Of a DNA stretch of 64,000 bases, positions 60,392-64,000 are shown piece by piece (the stretch's first letter is position 1; each line of letters starts with the position of its first letter). The position numbers and the translations under genes are program-made. The stretch comes from Acidipila rosea (GTDB lineage Bacteria; Acidobacteriota; Terriglobia; Terriglobales; Acidobacteriaceae): positions 1 through 64,000 of the forward strand of contig NZ_SMGK01000008.1 in the NCBI RefSeq assembly GCF_004339725.1, in the 5' to 3' direction. Below the pieces are notes generated by a model, which was not told the origin of the DNA, ran no database searches, and saw only the letters and a program-made list of their open reading frames with translations.

Positions 60392-61692
60392 GCAGGTTGA
60401 CGCTGCGCGATGCGCGGCCGGGTCTGCGCCTGCAGTTCTTTGCTCGTAGCCACCACCTCGCGGAAGACTCGCAGGAAATTGCCGCCGAGAATCTTGTCGC
60501 AGTCTGAGGCTGAGTAGCCGCGCGCCATCAATGCAGCCGTAATCTTCGGCAGGTCCGCAACCGAGTCGATCCCTTGCGGGGTCGAGCTGATGCCGTCGAA
60601 GTCAGAGCCCAGCCCCACATGATCGATTCCGGCACCCTTCGCGATATGGTCGATATGATCGATCAGCACGCTGAGCGGTGGTCTTGGAATCTTTGCCGCC
60701 CACTGTTTATCCAGCTCATTGATGGCGCTGTAGTTCACCGGCTTGCCTTCCGCCTTCATCTTATCGATCGCCGCCTGTTCAGCGGCCTTGCGCGCTGGCG
60801 CCTGGGCTTCCCACGCCTTGCGGTAGTCTTCGCTTAAAAAGGCTGAATAGAAGTTCACCATCACAACGCCGCCCTTGCTGCCCGGCCCTCCGCTGCGTGC
60901 CACGGCTCGCAGCATGTCGTCGGTCATATTCCGCGGTGCATCGCACAAAGCTCGCGCCGAGGAGTGAGACGCGAAAACCGGCGCACGCGAGGTGATGACC
61001 GTTCGATAGAAAGTCTTATCGGAGACGTGCGAAATGTCGATCATCATGCCCAGCCGGTTCATCTCATATACGACATCCTTGCCGAAGTCGCTGAGACCAT
61101 CCTGCGTATGTTGGATGGCCGTATCGTTGATGTCACCCGAGGAGTCGGCCCAGCCGTTCGAGTTCGACCACGTCAGCGTCATGTAACGCACGCCCAGCCT
61201 GTAGTAGTCCCGCAACAAGCCCAGGCTGTCTTCGATCGAGTGGCCGCCTTCAATTCCCATCAGCGCGGCCAGCTTGTGTCCGCGATGCGCCTTGAGAATA
61301 TCCTCCGGCGAGTAGGCCATCATCATCTTGTCCGGATGCTTGGCCGCCTGTTGATACACTGCATCGATCAACTCCAGAGTGCGCCGCGCATAGTGGCCCT
61401 TGTAGAGATCCGGCTCCACCCAGATCGAAAAGAACTCCGCGCCAAGGTTGCCCTTTTTCGCCGCATCGAAATTCAGATGGCCCCCATCCAGCGGCTGCGC
61501 CAGATCGTACTTGTCATCGAGCATTCGCTGGGTTGTGTCCGCATGAGTGTCAATCACGATGGCATTCTTATGGACAGTGGCAGCATTCTGAGGAGCGTGG
61601 GTCACGGGCATTTTCTTTGCAGGCAGGCTCTGCGCCGCAAGCGGCAGCGCGGTCATCAGGAGCAGTGTAAGGCTGATCTTGGTCGCAGGCAT
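60385..61692 (-). CDS. Exported M19 membrane dipeptidase
   Basis: A 435-residue renal-dipeptidase-type zinc enzyme that hydrolyses dipeptides, including D-residue-containing ones. Metal ligands are in VIDTHADTT near residue 45, LMGIEGGHSIEDS near residue 145, ISHVSD near residue 215, and ASHSSARALCDAPRN near residue 240, with GLGSDFDGI near residue 360. I chose ATG 61692, which begins a signal peptide (ATKISLTLLLMTALPLAAQ); the frame stays open further upstream. It is convergent with the secretin gene, overlapping by seven bases, and divergent from the heme oxygenase gene. Confidence 0.93.
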   Translation of the reverse strand: MPATKISLTLLLMTALPLAAQSLPAKKMPVTHAPQNAATVHKNAIVIDTHADTTQRMLDDKYDLAQPLDGGHLNFDAAKKGNLGAEFFSIWVEPDLYKGHYARRTLELIDAVYQQAAKHPDKMMMAYSPEDILKAHRGHKLAALMGIEGGHSIEDSLGLLRDYYRLGVRYMTLTWSNSNGWADSSGDINDTAIQHTQDGLSDFGKDVVYEMNRLGMMIDISHVSDKTFYRTVITSRAPVFASHSSARALCDAPRNMTDDMLRAVARSGGPGSKGGVVMVNFYSAFLSEDYRKAWEAQAPARKAAEQAAIDKMKAEGKPVNYSAINELDKQWAAKIPRPPLSVLIDHIDHIAKGAGIDHVGLGSDFDGISSTPQGIDSVADLPKITAALMARGYSASDCDKILGGNFLRVFREVVATSKELQAQTRPRIAQRQPAH

Positions 61693-61970
61693 CGGTAGCG
61701 GGGATTGTAGCAAATCGCCGGGGCAGGGCATCGCGGCTACTCGCTCTTTGCTGCCTGTCGAGGCTCTTCCATGCGGAAACAGTGGCCCCTCGGCAGCTCT
61801 GGCCGCCGATGCAGAGCAGGGAAGAAACGTACAACTTTTCAGGATGAATTCTGCGCCGGATGCAGCCAACCCATAGGATCGTGACGGACTCTTACCTACT
61901 CTGGAAAATTATTGACTCTTGGGTGAAATGTAGCATCTGGGCTCGGCTGGGTTCGCTGGTTGGAGAATAT

Positions 61971-62555
61971 TTGTTGATTGTACAGACCTTGAAATTGCAT
62001 ACAGCAGAGCTGCACAGCAGGATTGAGCAAAGGCTTCCGCTCATGGATGCCGCTCTCACGCTGAACTCCTACCGCGAAACGCTTGCCGCCTACTGCGGGT
62101 TCTACGCCACCTGGGAATTTGCCGCAGCTAACATCCTCCATCCAGTCCTTGCCGCGGCCGTACGTGAGCGCAGCAAACTACCCCTGCTGGAAGCCGATCT
62201 CGCAGAGCTGAATTACTCCGAAGTCGTAGAGCCGCTTCCTTCGTTTCTCTTGCCCGACTTCCGGCAAGATGCGCAGCTGATCGGCTCCATGTACGTTCTT
62301 GAAGGAAGCACTCTTGGCGGCCAGCTGATTGCCCGCCATTTGGAAAGAAAATTAGGCCTCAAAAACGGAGTAGGCTACTCTTTTTTTCGCGGTTATGGCA
62401 GTCAGACCTCCGAACGATGGACCGCATTCAAGGCGTTGGCAGAACATCTCACGCCCCCTGATTCTATTGGCGCGGCAATCCTCGCCGCCAGGCAGACCTT
62501 TGTCGCCATTGAAGAATGGGTATGCCGTGACGTGGCGACGGTGGCGAGTCAATGA
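61971..62555 (+). CDS. bphO: Biliverdin-producing heme oxygenase
   Basis: Opens heme to biliverdin, iron and CO; biliverdin is the chromophore of the phytochrome encoded next. From TTG 61971 the protein is 194 residues, the usual length. The proximal heme ligand is H15 in a T-x3-H-x3-E pattern (LHTAELHSRIEQ), and the distal helix reads MYVLEGSTLGGQLIARHL near residue 108. GGAG lies five bases before TTG 61971, so this start is preferred over in-frame starts back to 61860. Its stop overlaps the ATG of the phytochrome gene (ATGA), giving translational coupling. Confidence 0.9.
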   Translation: MLIVQTLKLHTAELHSRIEQRLPLMDAALTLNSYRETLAAYCGFYATWEFAAANILHPVLAAAVRERSKLPLLEADLAELNYSEVVEPLPSFLLPDFRQDAQLIGSMYVLEGSTLGGQLIARHLERKLGLKNGVGYSFFRGYGSQTSERWTAFKALAEHLTPPDSIGAAILAARQTFVAIEEWVCRDVATVASQ

Positions 62556-64000
62556 GCGAACTGGATACAGAACGCAGTATCTCGCTCGACACCTGCGCGC
62601 AGGAGCCAATTCACCTGCCCGGCAGCATTCAACCCCATGGCTTTCTGCTGGTGCTCGACGAGCCGGCGATGCGGGTGACGATGGCGAGCGAATCGGCTGC
62701 TGCCTATCTCGACAAGCCACTTCATCTCCTCTTCGGCGCAACGCTCACCGAACTGCTGGGCGCAGACGCGGGTCTGGAGTCGCTCCTCGAAAAAGAGGTG
62801 ACCACCTCCTCGCGATACTTCAAGACTCTTCAGGTGCCCGCCGCCGGCGGCCGCAGCTTTGAGGTTATAGGTCACCGGCAAGGTTCATTCCTGATCATGG
62901 AATTTGAAGAGTCTGTCGGCCACCTCGATACCGAGGCTGTGCAGATTGAAATCTATAACTTCATGACGGAACTGCGTCAGATGCGATCGCTCGGTGAGAT
63001 TTGTAGTGGCGCCGTTACTCTGCTCCGTAAGCTGACGGGCTTTGACCGCGTTCTGCTTTACAGTTTTGATGATGCGGGCCACGGCAATGTGCTCGCTGAA
63101 GATCGCAATGCCGAACTTCCGTCCTACCTCCATCTGCGATTCCCCTCATCGGATATTCCCGAGCAGGCGCGGCGGCTCTACGTCGTCAATCGAGTCCGCG
63201 TCATTCCCGATGTTGACTATGTGCCGTCACGCATTCTCGACGAAGAAGGCAGCACGCCGGAATTTGATCTCTCAGGTTCCGTGTTGCGCAGCGTATCGCC
63301 GATTCATCGCGACTACATGCGGAATATGGGCACCGCGGCCTCCATGTCCGTTTCGATCGTGTCGTCAGGCCGCCTGTGGGGCCTGGTTTCGTTTCACAAT
63401 CGATCACCGCGCCGGGTGCCCTATCGCCTGCGCACGGCCTGCGACTTCCTCGTTCAGGTTGTCACCTCGCACATTGAGGCGCTGCTGGAGAGTGAGAAGC
63501 TCTCCCGCGCCATTGATCTCACTTCGATCCAGCACCGCCTCCTCACGTGGATGGCAGCGGAGGACAACTATCTTCTCGCGCTGACCAGCCACGGCTCTGA
63601 CCTGATGGCTCTGACGGGCGCTCACGGAGCAGCGATTGTGCTCGACCAGTCCTGTACCCTGGTAGGTAATACACCCAGTGCAGACCAGGTGCTCGACTTC
63701 ACCGCATGGCTGCAGCAGAGTGCCAGGGGAGATGTTTTCGCTACCTCCTCCGCGGTCTCCATCTATCCACCGGCCAGTCATTTCGCAGCCTGCGCCAGTG
63801 GAGTTGTCGCGGTTTCCATCTCCAAGCTTCACGACTCTTATGTTCTGTGGTTCAGGCCTGAAGTGGTGCAGTCTGTCCGGTGGGCAGGCGATCCGCAGAA
63901 GCCGGTTGCTCAGGGCAAAGGAGACCTCACCATCCATCCCAGAAACTCCTTCGAGTCCTGGATGCAGATTCTCCGCGGCCACTCCCTGCCGTGGCTGCCC
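62552..64000 (+). CDS. bphP: Bacteriophytochrome (PAS-GAF-PHY, 3' end outside window)
   Basis: Red/far-red photoreceptor; 483 residues are visible and the frame is still open at the window edge. The biliverdin-binding cysteine is C15 in DTCAQEPIHLPGSIQPHG. The GAF domain has the pyrrole-contacting FPSSDIPEQARRLY (D201) and SPIHRDYMRNMG (H252), both as in canonical phytochromes. The PHY domain follows, with SFESWMQIL near the edge. The output domain, usually a histidine kinase, is beyond the window. The overlapping heme oxygenase gene supplies the chromophore. What it regulates cannot be seen. Confidence 0.94.
   Translation, partial: MSELDTERSISLDTCAQEPIHLPGSIQPHGFLLVLDEPAMRVTMASESAAAYLDKPLHLLFGATLTELLGADAGLESLLEKEVTTSSRYFKTLQVPAAGGRSFEVIGHRQGSFLIMEFEESVGHLDTEAVQIEIYNFMTELRQMRSLGEICSGAVTLLRKLTGFDRVLLYSFDDAGHGNVLAEDRNAELPSYLHLRFPSSDIPEQARRLYVVNRVRVIPDVDYVPSRILDEEGSTPEFDLSGSVLRSVSPIHRDYMRNMGTAASMSVSIVSSGRLWGLVSFHNRSPRRVPYRLRTACDFLVQVVTSHIEALLESEKLSRAIDLTSIQHRLLTWMAAEDNYLLALTSHGSDLMALTGAHGAAIVLDQSCTLVGNTPSADQVLDFTAWLQQSARGDVFATSSAVSIYPPASHFAACASGVVAVSISKLHDSYVLWFRPEVVQSVRWAGDPQKPVAQGKGDLTIHPRNSFESWMQILRGHSLPWLP

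Overview
The window is bacterial chromosome, most likely from the Acidobacteria (Terriglobia/Acidobacteriaceae). This is inferred from content: a 1190-residue Oar-like TonB-dependent receptor with an N-terminal carboxypeptidase-regulatory-like domain, a PadR regulator coupled to an 884-codon MacB/FtsX-type permease of the ADOP kind, many Tat-exported sugar enzymes, M28 and M19 peptidases, and moderately high GC. No phage, insertion sequence or CRISPR array was seen.

Layout. 1-3550: the end of an exopolysaccharide locus (5'-truncated flippase, GT4 glycosyltransferase, UDP-glucose dehydrogenase), visibly AT-richer than the rest. 3724-9853 (minus): five genes, namely M81/MlrC-type peptidase, oligopeptide-binding lipoprotein, two Dpp/Opp permeases and a cysteine-synthase-like enzyme; no ATPase gene is present. 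10012-10170 holds the last ~50 codons of a decayed TonB-dependent receptor. 10222-17297: a sugar and nucleoside module (Tat-exported Gfo/Idh/MocA oxidoreductase, Tat-exported sugar isomerase/epimerase-like protein, ROK regulator, exported lactonase-like propeller, exported nucleoside hydrolase, ribokinase). 17396-19361: a quinoprotein-like lipoprotein split by a frameshift in a 7-base homopolymer. 19777-22778: padR plus ADOP permease.

22989-30967 (minus) is the most interesting block: an ArsR-type regulator with a perfect inverted repeat just upstream, followed by hyfB-C-E-F-G-I and a small membrane protein. It looks like a group-4 membrane-bound hydrogenase, but all four nickel-ligand cysteines of the large subunit are replaced (Ser219, Ser222, Ser480, Asn483) and no ferredoxin-like subunit is present. 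It therefore fits the 'energy-converting hydrogenase-related' (Ehr) class, whose catalytic reaction is not established.

31437-36112: small unknown proteins around a GT4 glycosyltransferase fused to a second large domain and a GH130 glycoside phosphorylase. The glycosyltransferase has no canonical start codon. 36365-36441 is tRNA-Val(GAC). 36581-39320: a glutamate-carboxypeptidase-like M28 peptidase between two small membrane proteins. 39322-49355: sugar-nucleotide and polysaccharide supply (two glycosyltransferases, second ugd, epimerase, manA, manC, phosphohexomutase, pgi). 49456-54493: BON-domain surface protein and the Oar-like receptor, each followed by a strong terminator hairpin. 54558-60391: thiS, metallophosphoesterase, purC, cvpA, Fis-type HTH, HAD phosphatase and a secretin. 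60385-61692 (minus): M19 dipeptidase. 61971-64000: heme oxygenase and a bacteriophytochrome that runs off the window.

How it fits together: fructose-6-P/mannose-6-P/GDP-mannose and UDP-glucuronate supply (pgi, manA, manB-type mutase, manC, ugd) lies beside glycosyltransferases, consistent with a polysaccharide-producing soil bacterium that also takes up peptides and sugars. All functions are read from sequence motifs only; no database search was run.
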